Positions 20,487-30,167 of a stretch of DNA of 64,000 bases are shown here, one piece after another. Both the position numbers and the translations under genes were made by a program. Position 1 is the stretch's first letter. Every line of letters begins with the position of its first letter. The stretch is from assembly GCA_028282885.1 (NCBI GenBank), contig JANQGX010000007.1, forward strand, positions 217,523 through 281,522, given 5' to 3'. Origin of the DNA: SAR324 cluster bacterium (GTDB lineage Bacteria; SAR324; XYD2-FULL-50-16). The notes under the pieces were generated by a model. It worked only from the letters and a program-made list of their open reading frames with translations. It did not search any database and was not told where the DNA came from.

Positions 20487-20789
20487 ACTTTTTTCGATTC
20501 TTATGAACAGGCCGTATATCCTTTCAAAACGATAAATATTCAACCTGCGGTCAAATAAAAAGGGGCCGTTAATTCTCTTTCACATTGCATCATGTAGAAG
20601 TGTGGCCCCAAGACTAACTGATCGAAAAAGAGGAATCCATAAAGGCCTTTGTCTTCAATAGAGTCCGGGAACTTCACTGCAAGGTGTTTCAGCCCATTCA
20701 CCTGACTCAAAAGCCCCTTAAATATAAACTGTGTTTACACAAGCAATAAAACAGATATTAACCTACTTAAATGCTCATATCTTTTAATA
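20487..20789. other. Intergenic region after moeA
   Basis: 303 nt without a gene. A GGGGCC (20562-20567) / GGCCCC (20604-20609) inverted repeat with a 36-nt loop is the only structure noticed; it is too loose to call a terminator. Confidence 0.4.
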
Positions 20790-21377
20790 ATGACTTGTCG
20801 TAAATTCACAGTCTGGTTTTTGTTTCTCCTGATTACTCCCAACCTGCTTGCCCATCCCCATTTGTTCATCGAAAATCATGTTACGATAGTCTTCGATCAA
20901 AACGGGCTTGCCGGATTTCAATACCGTTGGGTCTTTGATGAGATTTCGGGTGCCAGCTACATTATGGACTACGACAGCGATCAGGATGGGAGCTTTTCCG
21001 GGAAAGAGTTGGCTATTCTGAAAAGTGAAGCATTCGATAATTTAAGAGACTACAATTATATGAGCCATGTGGAAATTAATGGCAAAACATTTGTTGTGAA
21101 GTACACCACTGATTTCCTGGCTTCGATTGAAGACAACAAGCTGGTTTACCAGTTTTTTGTCCCATGTCATGTCAAAGCTATTTCATCTTCAAAAAAAATC
21201 ATACTGAGCGTTTACGATGACAGCTTCTTTGTTGATTTTTCTTTGCGAAGGGATACGTTTGGTTTTGTCAACAACGCTTCTTTCCAGGTGAAACACAGAA
21301 TCTTTCAAAATACTCAAAAGTCCTATTACTTCGACCAGCTACACCCGATAGAAATTGAGCTGATCTTCAGCAAATAG
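20790..21377 (+). CDS. DUF1007 family secreted protein
   Basis: 195 aa with an N-terminal signal peptide (hydrophobic VWFLFLLITPNLLA before a cleavage-like AHPH). The mature start HPHLFIENHVTIVFD is typical of DUF1007, a family usually encoded beside NicO-type Ni/Co/Zn transporters and proposed as a periplasmic metal-binding partner. Here the transporter gene is immediately downstream but convergent. An EF-hand-like acidic stretch (DYDSDQDGSFSGKEL) is visible. The exact function is unknown. Confidence 0.8.
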   Translation: MTCRKFTVWFLFLLITPNLLAHPHLFIENHVTIVFDQNGLAGFQYRWVFDEISGASYIMDYDSDQDGSFSGKELAILKSEAFDNLRDYNYMSHVEINGKTFVVKYTTDFLASIEDNKLVYQFFVPCHVKAISSSKKIILSVYDDSFFVDFSLRRDTFGFVNNASFQVKHRIFQNTQKSYYFDQLHPIEIELIFSK

Positions 21378-21421
21378 CCGAAAATCTTTTGCGATGAATC
21401 GCCTGGCAGGGGGTGAACAAC

Positions 21422-22330
21422 CTAAACTAACATTACCAGCGAAATGAAAATAATCAATATTGCCCCGGTTTGTGATAAGCTCAAAAAAGCAATTCGATAA
21501 AGCCCGGGCTTTCTGTTGACAAGTTTCAGCACCTGACTTTGTGCCACTATGGTTCCAATCGCAAAAATACTCAGGGTTAACCCCATCCCGAGCGCAACAA
21601 AGAAAATCGCAATCAAACCCGCGATTAAAAGTTGATTGCTTAAACAGAAAATAATGATAGTTGCAGTTCCCGGACATGGTACTATCCCGATCGCAATTGC
21701 CGTTATCAGCAGATTCCTCCCGTTTTTCCCCGTACCATGTCCGCCCTCAGAGATACCATGCTTTAGATGCCGATATTCGTGATAGTTATGAAATAGCAAA
21801 TAAACACCAATGATCAGAATGATTGAAAAACTGATCTTTTGGGTCACCCCGACAGCGTCATTCAGAATGCTCATTCGCGCTCGTTCAAGAAAAAACCAGA
21901 TAACCAGTGTTATCAACGCACCGGACAGGGCGTGAACCAGCATTACGGTGTACCCGAATACAAGTCCCTTGGTAATTTTTCGCTTACCGGATAAGAAATA
22001 AGACACGGTAATCGTTTTGCCGTGGCCGGGGCCCAGCGCATGAACCAACCCATACAGAAAAGAAAAGCAGAGCAGAATGAGAAAAGCGCTTCCGAAACCT
22101 TCTTTCTTGATCTCCCGGACAAATTTGGCAATTCTGGTCCTAATCACTCTCTGCCATTGGGTGGTTTTAGTGATAACCGCATCAAAAACCGAAATCCCCT
22201 TAACGGATTGTTGTGAGGTGACGGAGGATTTAGAAGAGGATTTCCCAAAAGGATTTTGGGCATAAACCGGAGATAAAGCCAGAATCAGCAACCCGGCAAC
22301 CACCACGATCCGGCAAATCAGATTTTTCAT
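21422..22330 (-). CDS. NicO-family nickel/cobalt permease
   Basis: About 302 aa from ATG 22330; an upstream in-frame start at 22375 would add 15 residues. N-terminal signal-like helix, then a Ser/Gln-rich linker and about six transmembrane helices. The family motif GLVHALGPGHGKT and the later GIVPCPGTATIIIF are present, with a His-rich loop (HNYHEYRHLKHG). The neighbourhood of hyp and hyb genes suggests nickel supply for hydrogenase, but direction and metal are not shown by the sequence. Confidence 0.85.
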   Translation of the reverse strand: MKNLICRIVVVAGLLILALSPVYAQNPFGKSSSKSSVTSQQSVKGISVFDAVITKTTQWQRVIRTRIAKFVREIKKEGFGSAFLILLCFSFLYGLVHALGPGHGKTITVSYFLSGKRKITKGLVFGYTVMLVHALSGALITLVIWFFLERARMSILNDAVGVTQKISFSIILIIGVYLLFHNYHEYRHLKHGISEGGHGTGKNGRNLLITAIAIGIVPCPGTATIIIFCLSNQLLIAGLIAIFFVALGMGLTLSIFAIGTIVAQSQVLKLVNRKPGLYRIAFLSLSQTGAILIIFISLVMLV

Positions 22331-22569
22331 GTTTAATTCACCATCAGCACAATTAAATAATAGAGTTGATAACAAGAATGTACATCAACGGGTTATTCTG
22401 ATCAATGCCCTTCAGGCGGATGCATTAACTATATTGTTCGGCTGTGGGCGCTTATAAGCGGATCGCAGCTCCCCAGGGGATTTGTCAAACCGTATTTCCA
22501 ACTGCTCCAACCACCGCTCCGGATATACCCAAATAAAAAAGTTGACTGATTGATCTAGCGAAAGTAAGG

Positions 22570-22593
22570 TTATTAATAACGATTATCAATAAA
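22570..22593. promoter_or_regulatory. Candidate PerR/Fur operator upstream of the fur-family gene
   Basis: On the minus strand this AT-rich site contains TTATTGATAATCGTT (22592 to 22578), matching 13 of 15 bases with a second site at 23080-23094 before the catalase gene. It resembles Fur/PerR boxes (GATAAT half site) and lies about 40 nt before the regulator start, fitting autoregulation. Confidence 0.45.
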
Positions 22594-22630
22594 GAATTAA
22601 AATCGAGTTTTGAATTCGTAAATCGACGAC

Positions 22631-23059
22631 ATGGATCGGTACGACTATCTGGTCAACAGACTCAAAGAGCTCAATCATCGAATCACGCCTCAAAGACTGG
22701 CCATATTGAAGATTCTTACTTCAAGCGACAGTCATCCGAGTGCGGAAATGATTTATGATCAGATCAAAGCCGAGTTTCCTTTTACCAGCTTTGCCACTGT
22801 TTATAAAACCATCGCATTAATCAAAGAATTGGGAGAAGTTTTGGAGCTTGAATTCAGTAACGACAGCAATCGATACGACGGCCGTAGGCCTTATTCTCAT
22901 CCTCATTTGATTTGCACTTCCTGCAAGAAAATACTCGATCCCGATCTTGACTCGGTTAATCATCTCCAAAAGGAGATTGTCAAAGAAACCGGCTTTACGG
23001 TGACTAATCACCGGCTGGATTTCTTCGGAATCTGTCCTGAATGCCAGAAAAACAGGTAG
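22631..23059 (+). CDS. Fur-family regulator, PerR-like
   Basis: 142-aa winged-helix metalloregulator. N-terminal HTH with RITPQRLAILKIL and TSFATVYKTIALI; His35 in SHPSAEM; NDSNRYDG followed by the SHPHLIC metal-binding segment; two CxxC pairs (CTSC and CPEC) for the structural zinc. Position directly upstream of a catalase gene and paired operator-like sites favour a peroxide-sensing PerR role over iron-sensing Fur. That assignment is inference. Confidence 0.85.
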   Translation: MDRYDYLVNRLKELNHRITPQRLAILKILTSSDSHPSAEMIYDQIKAEFPFTSFATVYKTIALIKELGEVLELEFSNDSNRYDGRRPYSHPHLICTSCKKILDPDLDSVNHLQKEIVKETGFTVTNHRLDFFGICPECQKNR

Positions 23060-23077
23060 GGTTAAAAAAATTTGCCT

Positions 23078-23097
23078 TATTATTGATAATGATTTTC
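23078..23097 (+). promoter_or_regulatory. Candidate PerR/Fur operator upstream of the catalase gene
   Basis: TATTATTGATAATGATTTTC, in the 359-nt gap between the regulator and the catalase gene (23060-23418). It shares a near-identical 15-mer with the site upstream of the regulator. A further AT-rich stretch (TTATAATTACAATTA, 23101-23115) may be a second half-conserved box. The rest of the gap holds no supported gene; a 60-codon Cys-rich frame at 23202-23384 has no recognisable feature. Confidence 0.45.
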
Positions 23098-23418
23098 TTT
23101 TTATAATTACAATTATTTTCTTTAGATAATATTTATTATTAAAAACACCCTCTTTTTAAGCAGCACACATTCGATTTTTGTGAAGATATTATTGCTTAAA
23201 CATGTTTAACGATTCAGACAACTCATGTTTACCTCGCATTTCGTTGTGCTGCTGTTTGAATTTCTCTTCACTTGCCGTTTTGCCGGCAACAACTTCAACC
23301 CCTATCCCTGGACAAGAACAGCCCGCAACGTGGGAACTGCTGAATTGTTCAGGTTCGCTGTTTCTTTCCCGGATTTTTGTTTAAACCTGGTTTTTTGAAT
23401 AAGACAAGGAGATAGAAG

Positions 23419-24870
23419 ATGAAGAAGAAATTGACCAATAATGCAGGAGCACCGGTTGCTGATAATCAGAATGTAGCTACAGCCGGTAAACGCGGCCCTA
23501 TGCTACTTCAAGACGCCTGGTTTCTGGAAAAGCTGGCCCATTTTGACAGAGAGGTCATCCCTGAAAGAAGGATGCATGCGAAAGGTTCGGGAGCATACGG
23601 AACCTTTACTGTCACCCATGATATAAGCCGTTATACAAGAGCCAAAATCTTTTCAAAGGTCGGCAAGAAAACCGATCTGTTTCTCCGTTTTTCGACTGTT
23701 GCCGGTGAAAGAGGGGCCGCAGATGCAGAGAGGGATATTCGTGGCTTTGCAGTAAAGTTCTATACCGAAGAAGGAAACTGGGATCTGGTTGGTAACAACA
23801 CTCCGGTTTTTTTCCTGCGTGATCCTTTAAAATTCCCCGATCTGAATCATGCAGTTAAAAGAGATCCCAAAACCAACCTGAGGAGTGCTCGTAACAACTG
23901 GGATTTCTGGACTTCACTGCCGGAGGCTCTGCATCAGGTGACCATCACCATGAGTGATCGCGGTATACCTTATTCCTATCGGCACATGCATGGATTTGGC
24001 AGTCACACATTTAGTTTGATAAACGCCGAAAACGAGCGATTCTGGGTTAAGTTTCATTTTCACTCCGAACAGGGAATCAAAAACCTGACGGATGAGGAGG
24101 CAGAAACCCTGATCGGTAAAGACCGCGAAAGCCATCAAAAGGACCTTTTTGACAGCATAGAAAAAGGTGATTTCCCCCGGTGGCGCATGAAAATCCAGGT
24201 TATGCCTGAGAAAGAGGCTGCCAATTGTTCCTTTAATCCTTTCGACCTGACGAAAGTCTGGTATCATAGTGACTATCCATTAATCGATGTTGGGATTCTG
24301 GAATTGAACCGAAACCCGAAAAATTATTTTGCCGAAGTGGAACAGTCGGCATTTAATCCGGCCAGTGTGGTCCCCGGAATCGGTTTTTCACCAGACAAGA
24401 TGCTGCAGGGACGTCTGTTTTCTTATGGAGATGCCCAGCGTTATCGGCTGGGAGTCAATCACCATTTGATACCGGTGAATAAGGCCCGTTGCCCGTTCCA
24501 CAGTTATCACCGCGATGGCGCAATGCGGGTTGATGATAATCACGGAGGCACCTTGGGATATGAACCGAACAGTTATGAGGAATGGCAGGAACAACCCGAT
24601 TTTTCAGAACCGCCTCTTGACCTGGATGGGGCTGCAGACCGCTGGAATCATCGGGAGGACGAGGACAACTATTCCCAGCCCGGCAAACTGTTCGGAATAA
24701 TGAGTGATTCCCAAAAACAGGCCCTGTTTGAGAATACCGCTCGCGCTATGGGAGATGCTCCCAGGGAAATCAAGGTACGACATATCTCCAACTGCATGAA
24801 AGCGGATCCGGACTATGGAAAAGGTGTCGCAGAAGCCATCGGGATAGATTTGTCCGAAATACCGGATTAG
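23419..24870 (+). CDS. katA: Monofunctional heme catalase (small-subunit clade)
   Basis: Disproportionates H2O2. 483 aa, typical of small-subunit catalases. The distal His is H53 in [12 protein letters not shown], the distal Asn lies in [10 protein letters not shown] (N126/N127), and the proximal heme Tyr is in [17 protein letters not shown] preceded by AAGGAG. It follows the PerR-like gene and probably belongs to the same peroxide-response unit, useful to an anaerobe meeting oxygen. Confidence 0.95.
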   Translation: MKKKLTNNAGAPVADNQNVATAGKRGPMLLQDAWFLEKLAHFDREVIPERRMHAKGSGAYGTFTVTHDISRYTRAKIFSKVGKKTDLFLRFSTVAGERGAADAERDIRGFAVKFYTEEGNWDLVGNNTPVFFLRDPLKFPDLNHAVKRDPKTNLRSARNNWDFWTSLPEALHQVTITMSDRGIPYSYRHMHGFGSHTFSLINAENERFWVKFHFHSEQGIKNLTDEEAETLIGKDRESHQKDLFDSIEKGDFPRWRMKIQVMPEKEAANCSFNPFDLTKVWYHSDYPLIDVGILELNRNPKNYFAEVEQSAFNPASVVPGIGFSPDKMLQGRLFSYGDAQRYRLGVNHHLIPVNKARCPFHSYHRDGAMRVDDNHGGTLGYEPNSYEEWQEQPDFSEPPLDLDGAADRWNHREDEDNYSQPGKLFGIMSDSQKQALFENTARAMGDAPREIKVRHISNCMKADPDYGKGVAEAIGIDLSEIPD

Positions 24871-25410
24871 CTGAAATACCAATTTGAAATCCCGGGATTC
24901 AGAGTGGAGAAAATCCTTATATTTTTTCTTGCAGCTTTCGCTGTATCGATCAGAATCACCAATTCGGAAACAATGGTTGGTTTTGTGTTGCGACGTTTTT
25001 TCAGGGTTCTGCATAGAAATTCCGGTAATGCCAGAACAAGGATGACACCTGTTGCACTGATAGTAGAGGAAAAAAGCAACCAAAAAGGAAGGATAACTTA
25101 TGACGACTGGAGGTAGCGGACACCGACCAAGGTTAGCGCCAGTATTGCAACCATCCGGAAAAACCCGGTTAGTTAAAAAGGCCAACTGTGGCTCTCTTAA
25201 ACAGTGAAGGACCAAAAGATAAGGGTTTCTTCCCCGGGTTGGACCGTGGGAGTAGTAACTGCGAGAACTCAGCTAACCCGAAAATTGTGGTGCAATTCTG
25301 CGAGGCATTGCAATCTGCAGGTTATGTATGTCCTTGGAGAGGAACATGGCATGAATCATACCCGGAGAAGGCCACTGGGACCTCCCCCGGGTTGATTGTT
25401 GATGGATGGT
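24871..25410. other. Intergenic region between catalase and hdrD1
   Basis: 540 nt between convergent genes. Short open frames are present on both strands, but none shows a domain or a plausible ribosome binding site. A short palindrome AATCCCGGGATT follows the catalase stop. I cannot identify a gene here. Confidence 0.5.
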
Positions 25411-26712
25411 TTAATCCAGTCCGAAGTCTTCCAGATCAGGTCCTAAATGGCCCCTTTCATTTTCACCCAGAATTCCCATGGAGAGACAGATCAGTGTCCA
25501 GAAATGGATACAGTGATAGTTGCCACCATAGTGTTCCTGAAGATCATGAATCTGGGAATGACAGTTGTGACAGGGCGTAATGACATAATCTGCACCAGTC
25601 GCCATAACCTGATCAAACTTTATCTTACCATAGGTCCGTCGTTCCTCTTTGCGGCCCGATTGGAGGAATCCGCCACCCCCACCACAACAGTAGTTGTTGG
25701 AGAGGTTGGGACTCATATCGATGAAGTTCTCTTCACCCACCAGTTTCTTCAGCACGTAGCGCATATCTTCACCTGCTTTGTCGCCGTAGGTTTTTCTGAC
25801 GAGCTGACAGGGATCCTGCAGGGTGAATTTGATACCTAAATCCTTATTCCAGTCCGAGCTGACCGGAAGTTTACCTTCTCTGATCCATTTGGCATATTCC
25901 AAACGAATATCGGAGATCTCAAAGCTATGAGGGATATTGAATTTTTGCAGTCCAACCTGGAATGCGAATAGTTCGTGTCCTCACTCGGTGTTGAGCCAGA
26001 CTTTGCAGCCTAACTCTTCAACCGCCTGGGCTTTGATTCGGATATTCTCCTCCCAAGCTTCATTATCGGCCAGGAAAAGGCAGTAGTTTTCAGCAGCCCA
26101 TCCTTTATCACTGTAGGTCCAGTCGGCTCCAACAGTGTGCAGGATTTTCCAGAGAGGCACCATCTCGTCCTCTTCCATTTGGGGCTCACGGGAGTTCTGA
26201 TTGACGAAATAGTAAGCACCTTTCTTGTTCATCGGCGCCTGCAGATTTTCAAATCCTTCCTGTTCCTCCCTTACTTCTTCCAAGAGTTCTTCAACGGTTT
26301 CCGAAAACATCTCACCCGTCAGGCCCATAGCGCTTCTACTGTCAACGCTGTTTGCCTTGTCACAGGAGGCCCTGATCCCCTTGGGTCTTTCGTCCCTGGG
26401 CCAGGCAGCACGCATGTTGAAGACCAGTTGGGGAATATTGATATTCATCGGGCAGACATACATACATCTTGTACACATCGTACAAGCCCAGGCCCATGGG
26501 GTAGTGGTCAACTCTTCATCCATCCCCAGCACTGCCATACGCAGCACCTTTCTCGGGTCCAGACCATCTATACCCGTTGCGGGACATCCGGAGGCGCAAG
26601 CACCGCAGGTCAGACAGGCGTCAAGATTTCCCTCCTCGGGAAGAATCTTCTTCACCTTATCCAGAAACCTGCTGGTCCTTTTCCCGGATATTTTGATTGC
26701 TTCTTCAGTCAT
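25411..26712 (-). CDS. hdrD: HdrD-like Fe-S oxidoreductase, selenoprotein (in-frame UGA = Sec244)
   Basis: 433 aa read through a UGA at 25981-25983. N-terminal HdrC-like half: two [4Fe-4S] motifs, C33/C36/C39/C43 and C77/C80/C83/C87. C-terminal HdrB-like half: one complete CCG motif, C302, C342-C343 and C381/C384. The UGA lies in LNTE-U-GHELF, where a Cys would be expected. The first CCG motif is otherwise missing (no CC pair before Sec244). The paralogue at 35140-36441 has the same length and the UGA at the same codon, and coding similarity continues on both sides, so this is not a pseudogene. Last gene of hdr/flx operon 1; probably the disulfide-reducing subunit. Confidence 0.85.
25947..25965 (-). 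promoter_or_regulatory. Putative bacterial SECIS hairpin of hdrD1
   Basis: Fifteen nt after the UGA (minus strand) is a stem-loop GCA-T-TCC [AGGTT] GGA-C-TGC with one T/C mismatch. The paralogue (35676-35694) keeps the same architecture with a compensatory G-C to T-A change at the base. The AGGTT loop resembles the GGU-containing loop of known SelB-binding elements. Confidence 0.6.
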
Positions 26713-26745
26713 TGATTCTATCCTATTTAAGAATTTGAGACTTGA

Positions 26746-27582
26746 TTACTCAAAAGGGAGGTTATTCAATTCTTCCAGGGTGAAAACCGGCCCGTCCTTA
26801 CATACAAACTTTTCGCCTATGTTGCATCGACCGCAGATACCAATTCCGCATTTCATTCTTTTCTCCAGGGAGTTGATAATATGGTCGTGAGCATAACCCA
26901 GTTTGTCCAGAACCGGCTGGGTAAAGCGAATCATAATCGGTGGTCCGCAAACGATGGCATATGTATTTTCGTCAGCCGGGGGTGCCTTTTCTTCAGTAAT
27001 GGTGGGAACAAATCCAACGTTATATTTCCAGTCAGGATCATCGGTTGCGTCCACGGTGATATGCATTTTGATATCTCCGGCCGCTTCCCAGGCCTTCAAT
27101 TCCTCCTGATACAGCAGTAGCCCCGGTGATCTGGCTCCATAAATTACATTGATCTCACCAAATTTATCTCGGTTTTCCAGCATATAAACGATGGAAGACC
27201 TCAGGGTGGTAAAGGCAAAACCACCCCCAATAATAACAACATTTTTACCTTCCAGCTCTTTCCAGGGATACCAGTTTCCCAGGGGTCCGCGAATCCCCAT
27301 GATATCACCAACCTGCATGTTGTGAAGGTATTTGGTTACAAGCCCGGTTTTATTTACGGTAAACTTTACGAATCCTTTCTCAGTCGGAGAAGAGGCGATG
27401 CCGATAGGGATCTCGCCTTTTCCTGTTACAGACAGTTCCGCGAATTGACCTGCCTTGTAAGAGAACTTCTCTTCGTCTTCAGGATTCAAAAAGACAAACT
27501 TGAATGTTTTTAGATTCTTATCCTCGGTCTCGGTTATGATCTCGTCAATTCGGACGGGATAGGGCAGATATGGATTTTGCAC
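26746..27582 (-). CDS. flxA: FlxA-like FAD/NAD(P)-binding oxidoreductase
   Basis: NAD(P)H-facing flavoprotein of a FlxABCD-Hdr complex. 278 aa, ferredoxin-NADP reductase fold: FAD-binding AGQFAEL, nucleotide-binding VVIIGGGFAFTTLRS, and a C-terminal four-Cys [2Fe-2S] motif (CGIGICGRCNIGEKFVC) as in dihydroorotate dehydrogenase B electron-transfer subunits. Starts at GTG 27582 behind AGGAGAA. 33 nt separate it from hdrD1. A closely similar second copy is at 36674-37510. Confidence 0.88.
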   Translation of the reverse strand: MQNPYLPYPVRIDEIITETEDKNLKTFKFVFLNPEDEEKFSYKAGQFAELSVTGKGEIPIGIASSPTEKGFVKFTVNKTGLVTKYLHNMQVGDIMGIRGPLGNWYPWKELEGKNVVIIGGGFAFTTLRSSIVYMLENRDKFGEINVIYGARSPGLLLYQEELKAWEAAGDIKMHITVDATDDPDWKYNVGFVPTITEEKAPPADENTYAIVCGPPIMIRFTQPVLDKLGYAHDHIINSLEKRMKCGIGICGRCNIGEKFVCKDGPVFTLEELNNLPFE

Positions 27583-27595
27583 TGGATTTCTCCTT

Positions 27596-28645
27596 TTACG
27601 ATTCCGATTTAAGCGGCTTATAATTATTCATGGTTTCACAGACGTCTCTGATATCTATGTTCACAGGACACAAATCAATACATCGACCGCATCCGACGCA
27701 TTGGACATCTGAATCATACTTGTCTGGATAATATTTCAGCTTATGCATAAACCGTTGTCTGACGCGCATTTCCTTAACGGGTCTCGGGTTATGCCCGGAG
27801 CCTTCTAGAGTAAACAGCGGATACATGCAACTATCCCAGTTACGCATCCGCTTGCCTTCAGTGCCTTTTACCTCATCCTGGATATCGAAACACCAGCAGG
27901 TTGGGCAGCTATAAGTACAGGTTCCACAATTCAGGCAGGCAAAGGCGATATCTTCCCAGATAGGGGCGGAGAACAAATCATTGGCATTTTTGCCCTTCAA
28001 CTGATCACTGTTGATTTTAGCGGTGATCTTCTTTTCCGCAGCGTCACGTCTCTCATCAAAAACATTCTCATCCGCGTCGGTATCCCAACCTGCTGCCTTG
28101 GCCAGTGCTTCACCTTTTTCCGTGATCACTTTGGCAAGAATAACCTCCCCTTCTCTGGAGAGCAGTACATCCAGACCGTTTTCGCTGTACGGACCGCCGC
28201 CTACGGAAGTACAAAAACAGGTTGGAGAAGGATTATCGCAGGCCAGCCCGACAAAGGTACTTTGCTCATAGGGTCTGACCCAGAACGGATCCGGATATTC
28301 CGGATTATCAAAATTACGTTTTACCAACTGGAAAGAAGCCGCATCGCATGGGCGAAGCCCTATAACAGCTTGAGGCTGACCATTGAGGTCGACTTCCTTC
28401 ATGATGTGATGATCCTCTTTGGACTCATCCAGAGTATAGTTGAACATCACCTGGGTTTGAGGATAGACAGTCGACTTGGCAGAAAGCCTCGTGTTGCCAA
28501 GATCCATAACCGGGAGCTGTCCCTGGGCCAGTTCCTTGAACTCAAAACCGTCTTTATCAGCGACAGGACCAAACAAGCGAAATTCGGACTGCAGCTTTTC
28601 CAACCCTTGTCCCCAGGCTTCCTTTTTAATTTTTATGATCTTCAT
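27596..28645 (-). CDS. flxB: FlxB-like 4Fe-4S dicluster protein
   Basis: About 349 aa from ATG 28645, chosen because the paralogue starts at the equivalent MKVIKI and an AAAGGT site precedes it; a TTG at 28699 is the alternative. N-terminal half belongs to the sulfhydrogenase beta / anaerobic sulfite reductase A-like family (GLRPCDAASF, GLACDNPSPTCFC). C-terminal ferredoxin domain shows CLNCGTCTYSCPTCWC and CVGCGRCIDLCP. It should relay electrons between FlxA and the rest of the complex. Confidence 0.85.
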   Translation of the reverse strand: MKIIKIKKEAWGQGLEKLQSEFRLFGPVADKDGFEFKELAQGQLPVMDLGNTRLSAKSTVYPQTQVMFNYTLDESKEDHHIMKEVDLNGQPQAVIGLRPCDAASFQLVKRNFDNPEYPDPFWVRPYEQSTFVGLACDNPSPTCFCTSVGGGPYSENGLDVLLSREGEVILAKVITEKGEALAKAAGWDTDADENVFDERRDAAEKKITAKINSDQLKGKNANDLFSAPIWEDIAFACLNCGTCTYSCPTCWCFDIQDEVKGTEGKRMRNWDSCMYPLFTLEGSGHNPRPVKEMRVRQRFMHKLKYYPDKYDSDVQCVGCGRCIDLCPVNIDIRDVCETMNNYKPLKSES

Positions 28646-28699
28646 TTCTGTTTGACCTTTCAAAATAGGTTCTTCCTGAAATTTGTAAACTAAAGCCAA

Positions 28700-29647
28700 T
28701 TATTTTACAAATGCATCAGGATCACTGGGATTGAATGAATCCAGGGGTGGGCGCTGCTCTGTGTTGAGACCCGCCTGCCATTCAAAATTCTCTAAACAAT
28801 CTTTTTCCAACTTCTTGGTAAAGGCTCGCATGTTTATGCCCATCGGACAAACGGTCTCACAGGAACCGCAATCCGTACATCGGCCAGCACAGTGATAAGC
28901 TCGCAGGAAGTGAAATCCACGGGTATCTGTAGCATTGGTGCTCTTCCCCAGCCATTGGGGTTGTGATTCATCCACAAAACAGGTGGGGCAATAGCACAAT
29001 GGGCAGGCGTTCCGGCAGGCATAACAGCGTATACAATTTGAAAGCAGATCTTCAAAATATTGCCATCTGTCATCGCTGTCCATCTCTTCCACTTCGCGAA
29101 CATCGGCGTAGCGATCAACGTCCTGGTTAATATCCACTTTCTCCGCAACCATTTCGTCATAGACAACAGGATTGGGATGGATACAGACCTCACAATTTTT
29201 CCGAAGAACCTCTTTTTTATCAAAAGTTTGTTCCGAACCCGCTCCCTTTACGATTACTTTGTCTGCTTCTTCGATGACTTCTATAATATCAAAATCAACA
29301 GAATTTGAGACCTTCCTCTTATCGATCATTCCGGTACAAGGAACGCCAATAATGGTCAATTGCTCTCTTTTGATCTTGTTTTCAATGATATGGGTATTGA
29401 TATTCCTGGAATCGCAGCCTTTGGCAATAATTCCAATTCGTTCCTTACGGTCGGTCAGGTATGATGCCAGGTTGACACCGCAATTGCTGTCCCAAACCAG
29501 TTTGTCGGCATCACCCGGATTTTTGACCATACAGGGTTCATTTGACATTGGCAGGCTTCCCTTGCGGAACCCGATGACCATGTCTACCTTGTCCTCTCTC
29601 AGGAGCTGTGCAGACAGCTCTCTGATCTTTTCAGCATATGTTAACAT
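28700..29647 (-). CDS. flxC: FlxC-like Fe-S protein (FrhB/FdhB-like)
   Basis: 315 aa. N-terminal part resembles coenzyme F420 hydrogenase/dehydrogenase beta-type proteins (IGIIAKGCDSRNINTHIIEN, GVPCTGMID). C-terminal part has two cluster motifs, CIRCYACRNACPLCYC and CTDCGSCETVCP. ATG at 29647, 10 nt after the mvhD1 stop. Middle gene of the flxDCBA order that runs in the transcriptional direction of both operons. Confidence 0.85.
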   Translation of the reverse strand: MLTYAEKIRELSAQLLREDKVDMVIGFRKGSLPMSNEPCMVKNPGDADKLVWDSNCGVNLASYLTDRKERIGIIAKGCDSRNINTHIIENKIKREQLTIIGVPCTGMIDKRKVSNSVDFDIIEVIEEADKVIVKGAGSEQTFDKKEVLRKNCEVCIHPNPVVYDEMVAEKVDINQDVDRYADVREVEEMDSDDRWQYFEDLLSNCIRCYACRNACPLCYCPTCFVDESQPQWLGKSTNATDTRGFHFLRAYHCAGRCTDCGSCETVCPMGINMRAFTKKLEKDCLENFEWQAGLNTEQRPPLDSFNPSDPDAFVK

Positions 29648-29657
29648 GTGAGTTCCT

Positions 29658-30077
29658 CTATCCGGCTTTTACAAATTTCTTGGCAGGTCCCAGTGCCTTG
29701 ACGGATTCTGTGACTTGCGTGACAACGTCAATAAACTTGGTCGCTTCCGCAGATGAAATCCAGGAAAAATGTAAGCGATCCTTTTCGATTCCCATGTGCT
29801 CCATCAGGTTCCCTAAGAGTAAGAACTTCCGACGAGCAAAATAATTACCTTCCAGGTAATGGCAGTCTCCGGGGTGTCAACCAGAGATCCAGACACCGTC
29901 CGCGCCATTCATAAATGAGGCTAAGACAAACTTCGGTGACATTCTTCCTGTGCAAGGAATCCGCACAACCCGTATATTTGCCGGGTACTGCATCCGGCTA
30001 ACACCAGCAAGATCCGCTGCTCCGTAACTACACCAGTTACAGAGAAATGTTATGATTTTTGGTTCCCAATCTGACAT
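29658..30077 (-). CDS. mvhD: MvhD/FlxD-family iron-sulfur subunit, selenoprotein (Sec67)
   Basis: 139 aa read through UGA at 29877-29879. MvhD links the electron-input module to HdrA through a [2Fe-2S] cluster. Visible ligands: C13/C16 (CNWC), C42 (IPCTG), then SG-U67-HPGDC72HYLEGN. The family motif at that point is GCxxGDCHYxxGN, so U replaces the first Cys. VhuD, the MvhD homologue of some methanogens, is a known selenoprotein at this motif. Coding continues to a TAG at 29658. It lies between hdrA1 and flxC. Confidence 0.9.
29844..29860 (-). promoter_or_regulatory. Putative SECIS hairpin of mvhD1
   Basis: Sixteen nt downstream of the UGA: perfect 6-bp stem ATTACC / GGTAAT with a TGGAA loop. 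The same hairpin occurs at the same distance in mvhD2, and a 7-bp version in mvhD3. Confidence 0.6.
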
Positions 30078-30167
30078 AGTAGATTCTCCTTCACTTTGAG
30101 AAATACAGGGTTGAGGCCCATGAATGACTGGGCCCCAATCTCCAAATTAGTCTGTGGACGATTTAAA

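Noticed and set aside
23202..23384. 60-codon Cys-rich frame before the catalase gene
   Set aside because: No Shine-Dalgarno, no family resemblance; probably chance within a promoter region.
24904..25116. Small open frames downstream of the catalase gene
   Set aside because: Overlapping frames exist on both strands with no motif; cannot support a gene.
25190..25400. selC-like RNA gene near the Sec locus
   Set aside because: Some GC-rich pairing, but no anticodon loop or tRNA-like fold could be identified.
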